A DNA stretch of 64,000 nt from Castor canadensis (Eukaryota > Chordata > Mammalia > Rodentia > Castoridae). The notes below the pieces were generated by a model that was not told the DNA's origin, did no database searches, and saw only the letters and a program-made list of their open reading frames with translations. The stretch is taken from positions 18,098,353 through 18,162,352 of the forward strand of contig NC_133387.1 in NCBI RefSeq assembly GCF_047511655.1. The letters are read 5' to 3'. Both the position numbers and the translations under genes were made by a program. The stretch's first letter is position 1; every line of letters begins with the position of its first letter. This document shows positions 1 through 13,149 of the stretch, piece after piece.

Positions 1-49
1 TGTACACAATCAAACCCTTAAAAACCAAAAAGAACTATCAATATTAACA

Positions 50-3000
50 CTATTAATATTATCAGTTAATGTCAACAGACTCAACTTTCCCATCAAAAGA
101 CACTGTTTGGCAAACTTGATTAAAAAGTAAGATCCAACAATCTGTTGTTTACAGGAGACCCATTTCATTGACAGAACAAACACTGGCTTAGGCCAAGCCA
201 ATGGCCCCACCAAAACAGGCAGGAGTAGTAATACTTATCTCAGACAAAGTAGACTTCAAACTTACCTTCATCAAACAAGATAAAGAAGGACATTCCATAC
301 TAATAAAAAGGGAAAAACACTAAAAGGAAATGACAATTATCAACCTATATGCAACCAATGTCAGTGCACCCAATTTCATCAAACATACTCTGAAGGACCT
401 AAAAGCATATATAGACTCCAACACAGTGGTAGCGGCAGACTTTAAAACCCCCCTATCACCAACAGATAGGTCATCCACACAAAAAATCAATAATAAAATT
501 CTAGAACTAAATCATACCATAGATTAAATGGACCTAGCTGATGTCTACAGAATATTTCATGCAACATCCATACAATACACATTCTTTTCAGCATCCCAAG
601 GAACTTTCTCCAAAACTGATCATATCTTAGGGAACAAAGCAAGCCTCAGCAAATATATCAAAATAGAAATAATCCCATGCATTCTGTCTGATCACAATGC
701 ATTAAAACTAGAACTCAACAACAAAAACAACAGCAGAAAACATGCAAACAACTGGAATCTGAACAACACATTGCTCAATGATCAATGGGTAATTGATGAA
801 GTAAAAGAGGAAGTTAATGAAAATGAAAACATGACCTACCAGAACCTATGGGACACAGCAAAGGCAGTCTTAAGAGGAAAGTTCAAAGCCATGAGTGCAT
901 ATATTAAAAGATAGAAAGATCTCAAATTAATGACCTAATGTTACATTTCAAACTCCTAGAAAAACAAGAAAGAGCAAAACCCAAAACAAGCAGAAGGAGA
1001 GGAATAATAAAAATAGGGCCAAAAATAATAAAATCAAACAATAAAAAACCATACAAAGAATCAATGAAACAAAAAGCTGGTTCTTTGACAAAATAAACAA
1101 GATTGACAGACCCCTGGCAAATCTGACTAAAATTTGGAGAGAAAAAAACCCAAATCAGTAAAATCAGAAATGAAATAGGGGAGATAACAACAAACATCAC
1201 GGAAATCCAGGGAATCATCAGAGACTATTTTGAGAACCTGTTTTCCAATAAATTTGAAAATCTTGAAGGAATGGACAAATTTCTAGATACTTATAACGAT
1301 CCAAAATTGAAGGAACAGGACATTAATCACTTGAATAGATCTAGAACACAAAATGAAATTAAAGCAGTAATAAAGAGGTCTCCCAAAAAAGAAAAGTCCA
1401 GGACCTGATGGATCTCAGCTGAATTCTATCAAACCTTTAAATATAATACAGCACATCAATAGAAGAAAAGACAAAAAACACTTGATCATCTCAATAGATG
1501 CAGTAAAAGCCTTTGATAAGATTCAACACAACTTCATGATAAAAGCTCTAAGAAAACTAGGAATAGAAGGAATTTACCTCAACTTTATTAAGGCTATATA
1601 TGATAAACCTATAGCCAAATCATACTTAATGGAGGAAAACTGAAACCATTTCCCTAAAATCAGGAATGAGACAAGGATGCCCACTATCCCCCACTCCTAT
1701 TCAACATAGACCTGGAAATCCTTGCCAGAGCAATAAGGCATGAAGAAGAAATAAAAGGAATACAAATAAGTTCAGAAATTGTCAATATATCCCTATTTGC
1801 AGATGATATGGTCTTATATCTTAAAGAAACAAAAAACTCTAGCCAAAAACTGCTGGACAACATTAACAGCTATAGCAAGGTGGCAGGATACAAAATCAAC
1901 TTACAAAAATCAGTAGTCTTTCTATACACCAACAATGAACAAATTGAGAAAGAATATATGGAAACAATTCCATTTACATTAGCCTCAAAAAAAATTAAAT
2001 GCCTAGGAGTAAACATTAATAAAGGATGTGAATGGTCTCTACATGGAGAACTACAAACCCCTGAAGAAAGAGATCAAGGAAAACTACAGAAGGTAGAAAG
2101 ATCTCCTGTTCTCGTGCATTAGTAGAATCAACATAGTAAAAATGGCTATACTACCAGAAGTAATCTACATGTTCAATGCAATTCCCATCAAAATCCCCAT
2201 GACATTCATCACAGAGATTGAAAAATCTACCCTAAAGTTCATTTGGAAATACAAGAGACCACGAATAGCCAAGGCAATACTCAGCAAAAAGAGCAATGCT
2301 GGAGATATCACAATACCTGACTTCAAACTATATTACAAAACAATAACAATAAAAAAACATGGTACTGGCACAAAAACAGACATGAAGACCAGTGGAACAG
2401 AATAGAAGACCCAGATATGAAACCACACAACTATGCCCACCTTATTTTTGACAAAGGAGCCAAAAACATATTATGGAGAAAAGACAGCCTCTTCTACAAA
2501 GGGTGCTGGGAAAAGTGGCTATCTGCCTGCAAAAAAATGAAACTAGATCCATGGTTTTCACCCCGTACTAATATCAGCTCAAAATGGATCAAGGACCTTA
2601 ATATCAGACCCGAAACTCTGAAGTTAATACAGGAAGGAGCAGGGAAGACTCTGGAAACAATAGGTATATGCAGGAACTTCCTCAATAGAACCCCAGCATC
2701 CCAGCAACTAAGAGAAAGGATGGACAAATGGGACTTCATAAAATTAAAAAACTTCTGCACAACAAAAGAAATGGTCTCTAAACTGAAGAGAACACCCACA
2801 GAGTGGGAGAAAATATTTGCCAGCTATACATCAGACAAAGGACTGATAACCAGAATATATAGGGAGCAAAAAAACCCTAAACTCTACCAAAATCAGTGAA
2901 TCATTAAAGAAGTGAGCAACTGAACTAAACAGAATTTTCTCAAATGAAGAAATTCATATGGCCAAAAACACATGAAAAAATGTTCACCATCTCTAGCCAT

Positions 3001-3529
3001 AAAGGAAATGCAAATCAAAACCACACTAAGATTCCACCTCACCCTTGTTAGAATAGCCATCATCAAAAACACCAACAACAATAGGTATTGACGAGGATGT
3101 GGGGAAAAAGGAACCCTCGTGCACTGCTGGTTGGAATGCAAGCTAGTGCAACCACTCTGGAAAACAATATGGAAACTTCTTAAAAAGATTAAACATAGAT
3201 CTGCCATATGATCCAGCAATCCCACTCCTAGGATATACCCAAAGGAATGCTACACAGGTTACTCCGGAGGCACCTGCAAACCCATGTTTATTGCAGTGCT
3301 ATTCACAATAGGCAAGCTATGGAAACAGCCAAGATGCCCCACTACTGACCAATGGATCAAGAAAATGTGGTATTTATACACAATGGAATTTTACTCAGCC
3401 ATGAAGAAGAATGAAATCTTATCATTGTCAAGTAAATGGGTGGAACTGGAGAACATCATTCTGAGCGAGGTTAGCCAGGATCAGAAGACCAAAAATCGTA
3501 TCTTCTCCCTCATATACAAACTTTAGATC
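50..3529 (+). pseudogene. LINE-1 ORF2 (endonuclease/reverse transcriptase) pseudogene
   Basis: ORF2 of LINE-1 encodes an AP-like endonuclease and a reverse transcriptase used for target-primed reverse transcription. Visible landmarks in order: an LQETH endonuclease motif near 139-170; a degenerate version of the GDFN motif reading AADFK near 435-450; the SDHNA endonuclease motif at 687-701; and the FADD reverse-transcriptase active-site motif at 1796-1807. The C-terminal part (2417-2899 and 3284-3526) ends in a conserved RIFSLIY-like stretch. Damage: in-frame stops at 525-527 and 912-914, several frame changes, and an apparent deletion at about 1438, where the text jumps from the [12 protein letters not shown] segment to a segment just before IDAVKAFDK. 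Roughly 80 codons usually found there are missing. This is a dead copy. Confidence 0.9.
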
Positions 3530-3990
3530 TAGGGCAAATACAGCAATGTGGTTGGACTTGGGTCACATGACAAGGGGACAGCACATGGGGATAGGTAGGA
3601 AACCCAAAACTTGAAAGTGTTTCATGTCCCCACTGCAGAGGAGCTAATACAGTAATCTTAAAATGACAGAGGTCAATATGGGAAGATGACCAGGAAGTAG
3701 TGAAGAAGTCGGGTAGAGATGAATCAATTTGGATTGTAGTATACTTGTGCATGGACATAATGCTAGGAATCTCTCTGTATAGCTATCCTTATCTCAACTA
3801 GCAAAAATGCTTTATCTTTCTTATTATTGCTTATGTCTACTCTTCAACAAAATTAGAGAAAAGGGCAGAACAGGTTCTGTTTGGATCCGAAGGGGGTGCG
3901 TGGGAGGATGGGGAGGGGGTGGGAGGTAGGGAGGAGAATGGCCCAAACAATGTATGCACATATGAATAAATAAATAAACAAAAAAAGAAA
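3530..3990 (+). repeat. LINE-1 3' UTR with G-rich tract and A-rich tail
   Basis: The non-coding end of the LINE-1 carries closely spaced runs of three to five G at 3892-3938, followed by a conserved TGTATGCACATATGAATAAA end. G-rich tracts near the 3' end are typical of mammalian LINE-1 and can form quadruplexes. The same arrangement is seen in the two other young copies in this window. Confidence 0.85.
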
Positions 3991-6900
3991 TATGAAGAGC
4001 CTTGAAGTATAAGAAACTGTCGTTCAGTAATCAACTTTTCCCACAATTGAATGTAAGGAACCATGAAATCTTTTTTCCTTGATCAAAAGGTAAAAGGAAA
4101 CATGTATTTAGCCTAATTTAGAATTACAGTAACATTGCCTTGGTTTTGATCCTTAAAAAGTAAAAACATTTACAAATGGCATGATTAATTTTAACTATAG
4201 TCGAGAAGTTTACTATCAGACCCTAAATTCCGTTATTAAAGATGTTTAGACCATAGGAAACTTGAAACTCAAAGTTGGAATATTGTCAGGCTTTAATCAC
4301 ATTGTTATCTTTAAGACACCAAAAGGGGAAAACACTTCTCTTTTACTTTCTCTCACTTTGGATTTCCTTTATGAAGAAGTTTTCACTGCAAATTTCTAGT
4401 CATATGGTCTTTGAAAGACTGAATGATATTGCTAAATATTTGGTGACAAATTCTCTGGCACTTATTGTAGCTTTCTACTTCTCCTTAAAGGAAATGTTTT
4501 AAAACTTATTCTCCTTACACTTAATTGCACTCATACATATCTTACGTAAGAATATAAATATAATCACATATATACTTGTAAAAAAATAAAAGTTTAAAAA
4601 TGCCTGGATATTGTTCTTATATTTGAGGCAAGCATTTGATAAACGAGTAAAATTTCTATCCAGAAAACAATGAACTCTATTGGAAGAGGGGCTTTGCTTT
4701 ACAGATTGTAGACTCAGGCCCCCATTTATTCTAAATGTTTAGAGTGTGGAGGACAGGGGGAATTAGGTTTTGATTATATTTTCTACACAGGTATAAAATT
4801 CTGAGGGAGTGGTTTATCAGGCCTTTCCATCTTCTGTTTAAAGTAAACTTCATATTAAACCATAGCTCCTTTGAGGAACAAACTCACTCAATGCTGCTGT
4901 TGAGACATTTTTATAATTTAAACACAACTGAAATTTTCATGTTTAATTGTATAAATCTCTTTCCAGTGGATTATGCTTCTAAAACTGAATGTTTGATGTT
5001 ATTTGAGTAAAATTGCATTCTGTATTCTTTATTACTAAAGTAACAGAGAGGATTCTGACATGAATGATGTATCCCAACTCTGAAATATCACTGAAAATGG
5101 TAGGTTCTGTCAGAAGTCATAAAATAAATTCATGGGACAACAGCCCTGAGTCATGAAGTAGTGAAAAGTAGGGACGGATAGCCCTTGAAAATGCCATGAA
5201 GATCTCTGTGCAGTTAGACATTGCATCCAGATGGTGTCTCCTAACTGATGTCCTTGTTTGGGTACATTTTACCCATCCATACTTTATGACATAGAAGGAA
5301 GAACACAATGAAAAGGGCAACTGTGTTCTGTCCCTGGATTCAGAGTTTAAATCCTCAGTAGCATTTTTGTGGAATTGTTTATGTACCAACGATTTTAAGG
5401 GAAATTGTACAGCATAGGAAATAGAAATAAGCCCAGGGATTACCTCATGGGACCTCTTGCTTCCTCCTAGAGAGGCAATTAATCCAGAAGAGACAGACTG
5501 TTTTTTGAGAAACTAAGGGAAAACAATAGCATATCATTTATTTATTCAAAGTCTTATGGTCTTGAAATAAGTTAGTGGATTTTCATTTACAGAGAGAAAC
5601 TATGTCAGCCATCTCCATTTTAAACCTGTGTCCTTCTTCTTTGCATCTACCCTTCAATGAATGAGTAAATGAACATATTATTAATAAATGAATAATCAAA
5701 ATATGAGTATCAATCTTTCCTTACCTCTTGTGTTTTTACATTTGTTTCTGTTTCTCTTATTTTTATGAGAAGGGGAGAAAGAGAAAAAGAGAGCGAATGT
5801 CTGCTGTGGCCTCTCGTAAGCTTCATGGGTGTTCCCACCGCCTACCGTAGACTTATTTCTGCTTTGTACCTGAACCTGTGGCACCTGAGTCCTTATGATG
5901 AATTCTCCATCACTTGATTTAGCCTGAGGAGACTTCTGTTCCTTGAAAATAAGTCATAATTATAATAACATTCTATCCTTCACCTGCTCTTTATTTCACC
6001 AGATAGTAAACAACTGTTTCTGTCAAAGAAACCCATCCAAGTTTTAATGGGATAGAATTTCCTATCACGCAGTATGATAACTTATTTTCATTAAAATGTT
6101 TGGTATGGTTTAAAACTTTAAATATGAAAATATGCTTCTGAGAAGCATAACAGGAATAATAAATGGAGCAAAGAAAATGGAATGCAGACACAATGTGACC
6201 ACCCTGCTTCCATTGTTAACATAATTATGAATTCCCACTTCAATTGTTGTTGTTATTTATTTCATTTGCTCTAATCCCCATAAATAGTGATTCTTCTTTG
6301 CTTAAAAAATAACATACTGCCCAAAACAGTAAAGTCTCCTGTGACAACTACTCCAATCTTGATTTTTCAGTCACTGGAAAAAGGTATTTTTTAATTTGTA
6401 GAATGCTTCCCATACATTTACATATCTTTAAATGAAATTATAAAAATATCATCTGAATTCCTGAACAGCACATTTATTAATATGTTGTATTGTTTTATGG
6501 AGGTTATTTTTTAAAAAATAGTTCATTTCTTTAAAATACTTTCCTAGCACTTCATACCTATATAAATTATGTTTTCTTGATGTTAACTATTTAGGATTTT
6601 AACACATGTTAAAATTACAAACAACACAATAATGAAATTTCTTGTACAAACCTATTATCATACATACACAAGAGTTAGATAGTCATTTTAAATACATTTT
6701 TACTTGTAGCAACCAATCTGGCTTTATACTAAACCCTGGTGTGAGGGAGAGCATGTGTAGCAGAGAATGGTAGCTCTTCATCAATCTGAATCCTTGTAAT
6801 CCTAGTGGGAGAAACACAGACAACTAAATTCCCAAGTGATTTTTCTGTATTAAGGTGTGTGAGGGGGAATATTGGTGGATCTTCTCGTTCTCCTTTTCTC

Positions 6901-7096
6901 TCCCTCCCCTCTCCCTTCTTTCCTTCCTCCCCACTCCCATCCACTTGATGGCAAATGTATGATTCTTATTTAGTGATATCACCAGACTAAAGAACCTGTG
7001 TGCTTCAGTTAGTCTTTGGAAGTGCACTAACCAGAAGTTCCCAGCCTACATTTGCTTTTCCATTCTACTGAGTTATCATCAATTAAGAAGTTACTT
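3991..7096. other. Intergenic sequence, no gene recognised
   Basis: About 3.1 kb of AT-rich sequence downstream of the LINE-1. All open frames are short and none resembles a known protein family. I see no SINE or clear LINE in it. A purine/pyrimidine-skewed patch at about 6885-6940 is the only compositional feature. Confidence 0.6.
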
Positions 7097-7272
7097 GCTG
7101 GGTGCGGGTGGCTCACGTCTGTAATTCTAGCTACTCAGGAGGCAGAGATCAGAACTGAGGTTCTAGGCTAGCCCAGACAAATAGTTTGTGAGACCTTATC
7201 TCGAAAAAAAAATCACAAAAAGAGCTGGCAGAGTGGCTCAAGATGTATGCCCTGAGTTCAAACTCCAGTACC

Positions 7273-7306
<34 letters not shown>
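7097..7306 (+). mobile_element. Composite SINE (B1-like + ID-like) with (GA)n tail
   Basis: The left part (7097 to about 7210) begins GCTGGGTGCGGGTGGCTCAC and ends in a TCTCGAAAAA-like run, as in 7SL-derived B1 monomers. The right part (about 7221-7276) has GGCTCAAG and GAGTTCAAACTCC, matching the tRNA-derived ID-like tail with a decayed box B. The usual A-rich tail is replaced by a pure GA microsatellite at about 7277-7306, which probably grew from it. Confidence 0.85.
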
Positions 7307-7308
<2 letters not shown>

Positions 7309-8589
7309 TAACTAATACACACAAAGAGAAGTAACTAATACAGAGATTTGTACCTCAGAGTGCAGCCAAAACAATGGCCTAAAATATATGACTTTGATTA
7401 GCTAAAATCCTGGTATCAGGGGCAATGGTGAGGGAAGTTTATGAGTAAGTTGTGAGACAGACAACTCACAACTCCAGAGAAAATCTGGAGTTAGAATATG
7501 TTGGCAATTATTGGAAAGGTATTTCAAGAAAGATTTCTTAAGTTAAAAAAAAGAGTGAGAGAGAGATAAGCTGAAGGTGTGTAAGCAAAAATGAAAGGAA
7601 AAAAATGTAGAAGATCAGAATTTTGCAGGTTGAAAGGCTGACTGGTTTTAAAACTTCAAATAGAAAGAAAACAATTTTTAAGAGCTCTGCCTGGTGAAGC
7701 ACCAGAGTGTCTCACTTGCATAACGTGACTTAAAACAAAGATAAGGTGTGATCTTTTCACACATTTTTCCAGATAGCTTACAATTAAATGCATTTTAATA
7801 GAGAAAGAAAAGAGGATGGGGCATAAGAGTGGGTGGGGGAAAAAAAGGTAGAAGAGATTTGTCTGTTATGCCCCAAAAGAATGTCACAGGCAGTTACTGT
7901 GACATGGAAATGAGCACCTAATAGACCAAACTAGGTGTTTGAAGGAACTTTACTTTCAAAGAGACAATGAGTCTAGAGCAAAAACATCTTTGTTCAAAGC
8001 AAAATTACAAAATCAGAAATAAAGAAACTTAAGCTCACTATATGGCAGGAGATAGGTTTTCCAGAGGGCCAACTCTTCAGAATCATCTAGAGGATGAGTA
8101 GATAGTAGAAACTGATGTTCCTCCCTGAAGAAAGAATCAATAGCCTTGTGCAACACATCCCCTCCTTACTGTAGAATCTAGGGACTTTCCCCTCTCTCGA
8201 ATAAGGAGCCCTAGGGTGGTGATACAGTGTGCTCCCCCTTCTTCTCTGTTCTTAATGGGGATGTTTATTGTGGTTATCCTTACCTTGTTCCATTGCACAT
8301 GCGTATGTGGCAGAAAGGGCAAGTTAGGTAGTGTGGGTCCAGGTAACATGACTTTTTAGTTCATGTATTGGGAGACATCACAGAGATTTGAAAGGAAAAT
8401 GAAATTTTGACCAAGTGGTCAGAGTAATAGACTGTGGCGTTGATTGACAACTGGAAACTGACACTGTTTTGTTTTTTAGAGAGAAAACTTGTGACTTTCT
8501 TGTACTTACATTTATGAAATTATAAATATATATTCAAGTGTGTGTATATATACATATCATTTATTATATATTAAACTAACTTTTTTATT
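7307..8589. other. Intergenic sequence, no gene recognised
   Basis: Unique-looking AT-rich sequence. A short imperfect duplication (GAAGTAACTAATACA-like) lies directly after the GA repeat at about 7308-7345. No coding or RNA gene was recognised. Confidence 0.5.
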
Positions 8590-9260
8590 TTCACATAATT
8601 TTAGATTTGTATTCAGTTGTAAGAGATAACACTGAGAAACTGCACTCAATTCTTACTCAATTTCCCCCAATGATAATGAAACTAAAGATCAATATCACAG
8701 CCACCATATTGATGAGATGTAGCCAAGGTGGAAAATTTACAAGGTCTCAAAAATCCCTTCACACAGTCATTTCCTTTCCTCCTTTGCCCCTTTCCTAGTC
8801 CCTGACAACCAGTATTCTGATATCCACTTTTGCAATGTATTGTTTTAAAAATGTGTTATATAAGGTAACCTTTCGTGATTAGATCTTCTTTTCATTCTTC
8901 AGCATAATTCTCTGTGAATTCCTTGAGATTGGGGTATATTTTAATATTTCATTCCTTTTATTGCTGAATAATACCTTATGATATGGACATTTTACAGTTT
9001 AACTGTTCACTTGTTGGAGAATAGGTTTGCTGTTTCCAGTTTGGGAATCTGAAAAACAAAATTGCTCTAAACAATCCTGAACAGGATTTTGTATGAGTAT
9101 AAACTTTCATTTTTCTCAGATAAACTCAGGACCACAATTGTGGGTTGGACAATAACTAAAGGTACTGTTCATTTGTTTTCCAGAGTGGCTGCACTATTTT
9201 GTGTTCCTATCAGTGATGGATCCAATATTCCCACATCCTGATAAGTATTTTCTATATTCT

Positions 9261-9306
9261 CTGTCTGTCTGTCTGTCTCTCTCTTTATCTATCTATCTAT
9301 CTATAT
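9261..9306. repeat. Compound microsatellite (CTGT)n(CTAT)n
   Basis: Four CTGT units are followed by CT dinucleotides, then CTAT units, running into a short TA stretch. It lies inside the ancient LINE-1 fragment. Confidence 0.9.
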
Positions 9307-11039
9307 ATTACATATTTTAATTTTTATTTTAGCCAGACTCTTAAATGTGTGGTGATATTTCATTGCACTTTTAATTTCTACTTCCCTGTGGCTGACGATA
9401 CTGAATGTTTTCATGTGCTCATTTGCCATCTGTATATCCTCTTTTGAGAAATGTCCGTTCATATTTTATGCCCATTTTTAAATTGGATTGTTTTATTTGG
9501 TGCTGACTTTCTCTTACTGTTTATTTTTTACTCGGGAGTTTCATTTATTCTGCATACTATTCTTCTGTTAGATTTGCTGTGATTTGTAAATATTTGCTTC
9601 CTGTGTGTATTTTGTCTTTTCATTATTTTCAGAAAGTCTTCCAAAGCAATAGCTTTTAACTTTTCTTGAAGTCGGTTTTTCCTTTTATGTATTACGCATT
9701 TGATATCAAATGTAAATACATTTTGCCTAACTTTAGATACCAAAGATTTTTTTCTTATGCCTTTTTTTCTAAAGGGTTATGTTATTTTATGTTTATTTTT
9801 AAGTCCGTGGTGCACTTGAATTATATTTTGTACAAGATATGTGGCTTAGGTTGAGGATGAGTATTTTGCTTGTAGAAGTTTATTGTTCTAGCACCATTTG
9901 GTGAAAAGGCTATTTTCCTCCATTGAATTGCTTTTGCATCTTTGCATAAAATCATTTAAGTATATTTATGGGTCTGTTTCTGAGTTCTCACTTCTTTTCC
10001 ACTGTTCCATATGTATATTTCTCTGCCTGTGCCACACAGTCCTGAAATTGAAGTAGAATGAGTCCTCATGCTTTATTCTCTCTTTTTTCCAAAGGTATTT
10101 TATCTAGTTTTGTTTTCCCGCATTACTTTTAGAATAAACCTGTTTGTGTCCTACAATGTCTTGTTAGGATTTTGACAGGAATGTGTTAAACCTTTATATA
10201 ACTTAGGGACAATTGACATCTTTACTATGTTTAGCATTCTAGGCCATGAACACAACATCTCTGTTTATTTAGATGTTTATTTTGTTTTTTAAGTCATCAG
10301 CATTGTATAGCTTTCACGATATATCCTGGACATGTTTTATTAGATTTACAACTAAGTGATTTTATTTTTTTGAGCAATTAAGGTATTTTTGTGGGGGTGA
10401 GGATAGTTATGTCATTGATATTATACATAGAAATACAATTGATTTCTGTGTATTTATCTTTTATTGTGTGAACTTGCTATATTCACTTAGTGGAAGAATT
10501 TTTAGGAATTTTTTGACACATTCCTTGAGATTTCCAATGTAGACTAGCATCCCCTACAAATAGGAAATGGTTTTATTTCTTCCTTTAGTATTTGTATCCT
10601 TTTATTGCCTTATTTACTAGGTAGTACTTCCAGAGTTACATGACTACAAGTGGTGAGACCAAAAATCCTCGTACTGATCTTGATGTTACAGCCTTTCATT
10701 GTTCTGAATAGGTTTACTGTATTTTTTGTTAGCTACTGTTTATTAAGTTGAGAAAATTTATCTTTATTTTCATTGTTCTGAGAGTTTTTAATTTTGAATG
10801 AGTGTTGAATTTTGTTCAATTCTTTTCCTAGAATCACATAATCATGTCATTTTTCTTCTTTGACTTGTTAGTATGATATATTACATTGACACATTGAGCA
10901 ATTTTCAAATATCAAATTAGCCTTTATCATCGGAATAAAGGCCAAATGATTACAGTGTGTAATTCTTTGAAGTTATTGCTGAATTTTATTTACTCATATT
11001 TTGCTGGAGAGTGTTGCATCTATACTCATGAGAGGTACT

Positions 11040-11046
11040 GGGTTTA

Positions 11047-11077
<31 letters not shown>

Positions 11078-11135
11078 ACCTGGGATTGAACTTAGAGTCT
11101 CACACTTGTATGCTTCAGTTACACCCTCGGTCCAT
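11040..11135 (-). mobile_element. ID-like SINE remnant with (ATT)n tail, nested in LINE-1
   Basis: On the minus strand an ID-like core is followed by a tail that has become a TAA/ATT repeat (plus strand 11048-11078). On the plus strand the remnant reads GGTACTGGGTTTATCATT, then the repeat, then TGGGATTGAACTTAGAGTCT, which is the complement of an ID-like 3' half with a decayed box B. Ancient LINE-1 sequence continues on both sides, so it inserted into the older element. Confidence 0.6.
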
Positions 11136-11739
11136 GATCTTTGGTTTTTGGCTAGTTTGATAATGCTAATTTTATAGAATGAGTTGGGAATTATACCCAC
11201 TTCTTTTTTGGGAGAGGAGATTATATAGAATTGGTGTCAATTCTTTTTTAAATACTTGGTAGAATTTTCCAGTGAAACTACCTGGCCTGGAGAAGTTTTT
11301 GGAGGGTTGGGACTATTTTTAAATTACTAATTCAATTTGCTTAATAGAAATGGAACTATTCAGATTATCTGTTTCATATTGAGTTAGATATGGTTAATTT
11401 CATCTTCCAAGGAGGTGTCCATTTCATCTAAGATCTCAATTTTGTATATGTAGATTTGTTTGTAGTATTTCTTTATTTTCTTTTTGAGGTATTTTCAGGA
11501 TACTTAGAGATACATCTTCTTTAATTCTAACATTGGTACTTATATCTTCTCTCTTTTTCCTTCAACTATCTTTTAAAATTGATGGTGTTTTTTGTTGTTG
11601 TTGTTTAAACAACCATCCATTTATTTCACTGGTTTCTTTTGGGTAAAAGTAAGGCACATTTTTAGGGTTTTATTATAAATTATCAATGGTCTCAGGAAAA
11701 CAAAAGTATGCTAACAAGCTCATTAGCAGTCTGAAAATA

Positions 11740-12080
11740 ATTCATGATTTTGTTGATATTAGGTGTCCTTATTTGATCACTTTCTGTATAAAAACGGAAT
11801 CTATTTCTTTAATTTGCATTTTTATTTATGATGAGAATGCAAACTTTTACATATTGAATGGTGTTCATATTTCTATTTTTGGATGGCAACCTTTTCATGT
11901 CTTTGGCCAACCATTTATGGAGCTCATCTTTTGCCATTGATCTTCAAGAGATATTTATATAGTAAGTATATCAATACTTTTCTGTTACATATATTGCAAA
12001 CAATTTCTGGTTTTGTCTATAGCTTTGTTGAAGGGAGTTTAGTAGTTAAAAAAATTCAGATACAAATATGAAAATCTTTT
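11740..12080 (-). mobile_element. Ancient LINE-1 fragment
   Basis: The plus strand shows the reverse complement of LINE-1 ORF2 text again: TTAATTTGCATTTTTATTTA, a TCTTTGGCCAACCATTTATG-like segment, then CTTCAAGAGATATTTATATA and a CATATATTGCAAACAATTTC motif. This repeats the ORF2 section already seen near 9390-9480, so it is a second fragment rather than a continuation. Confidence 0.6.
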
Positions 12081-13046
12081 CCTTGGATGCTTTGAGGGTG
12101 TCATTCTAAGATTTATGATCTGGAAAATAAAGGAGAGTAGTAATTTCCATTCAATTAACAGATATTTTTTCATTATACAGTATCTGATTAGGGTCACCTT
12201 TTTGAGACCATATAGTGTGTTGGCATATAGTGTGTGTTTAAACCTCTTACTTTTAGTATTTCTAATCCAGTGGTGTAAGATTAAAAAAAAAAGGACACAT
12301 TATGTTTGATACAGAAAACAATGCATTAAAGCTTACTTTTTTTGAGCACTCTGACAGGGAGGCCAGAAATAGTAAAAGAAAGCAGTAAGGAAAATCCAGG
12401 AATGCCAGAACACTTAAATTTTTCTCACAGAATATCTAAATAACTTAAGATACTTCTCAAACTTAAGAAAATATTTTCAAATATTTCAAAAAATTATGAT
12501 CTCTGCCTTAGATGAAGAGAATAAGTATACTCTGCTCCATGTAGTATATGAGGTAGTGCTGTTGCCTGAACAATACAATAGGGCAAAGTTCTCAAAATCC
12601 AAATTTCCTGGAGGTTCCTTTCATTCTTCTGCTTAACATTACAAAAGAAATGGCAATATGAAGTTTAGATCAATAGTAAATATTTTAGGAGTACTTGAGT
12701 GATGGTTCATGTTTTTTCATTTTATTCATGTTGTTTATTATTTATGTAGAGTTAGTGTATTCTTTATCTTTTGTTTTGGGAAGAAATGATAATAAGTGAT
12801 TTTAGGTTATAATGGTGAGTAAATATTTTAAAATAGTTCTCTAATAATGACCATAACAGTTTAAAATTTTCCTTTTGTATATATTTCTTTAAAGATTGTT
12901 TATAGAGAACATTAAAAACAACAAAAAAACTAAGTAAATATTTCATTTCTTTTAAATAATATATTTCTCATATAAGCCAGAGAGAATTGAATCCTCATGG
13001 CTACTGATTAAATTTTCAGCATCTCTATGGAAAGTAAGAAAGTACA
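12081..13046. other. Non-coding sequence, nothing recognised
   Basis: AT-rich sequence with only short frames and no recognisable repeat family or RNA gene. Confidence 0.5.
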
Positions 13047-13147
13047 ACTGGGCATGGTGGTGTGTGCCAATAATGCTGGCACTTGGGAGTATTATGAGTT
13101 TGAGGCCAGCTTGAACTCTATAACCAGTCCTCGTCTCAAAAACAGAG
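13047..13147 (+). mobile_element. B1-like SINE monomer
   Basis: Begins ACTGGGCATGGTGGTGTGTG, contains GAGTTTGAGGCCAGC and ends CTCGTCTCAAAAACAGAG, the standard order of a 7SL-derived B1 monomer. There is no ID-like second half. Confidence 0.85.
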
Positions 13148-13149
13148 TA

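Larger units (their letters stand above)
1..3990 (+). mobile_element. LINE-1 element, ORF2 and 3' UTR, degenerate
   Basis: The window opens at about the beginning of ORF2 of a LINE-1 retrotransposon. The order is endonuclease, reverse transcriptase, C-terminal segment, 3' UTR with a G-rich tract (3892-3938), then an AATAAATAAATAAA-type A-rich tail ending near 3990. The 5' UTR and ORF1, if present, lie outside the window, so no target-site duplication can be checked. The 3' UTR is the same subfamily as the short copies at 31273-31726 and 53515-53778: all share a segment around CTATCCTTAT, a block around ACAACAAAATTAGA, and a G-rich run just before the tail. Stop codons and an internal deletion make it non-autonomous. 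Confidence 0.93.
8590..11680 (-). mobile_element. Ancient LINE-1 (L1M-type) ORF2 and 3' end fragment
   Basis: Read on the minus strand, the region has the order of an old LINE-1. Its 3' end is near 8590-8900. It is followed by the segment whose plus-strand complement reads GCTGAATAATACCTTATGAT (8960-8985), the familiar reverse complement of the ORF2 C-terminal region. The phrases at about 9390-9480 (fragment around CATTTGCCATCTGTATATCC) and the AT-rich ORF2 body follow through about 11680. No long frame survives. Divergence is far higher than in the copy at 1-3990. It is interrupted by a microsatellite (9261-9306) and an ID-like SINE (about 11040-11135). Confidence 0.8.
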
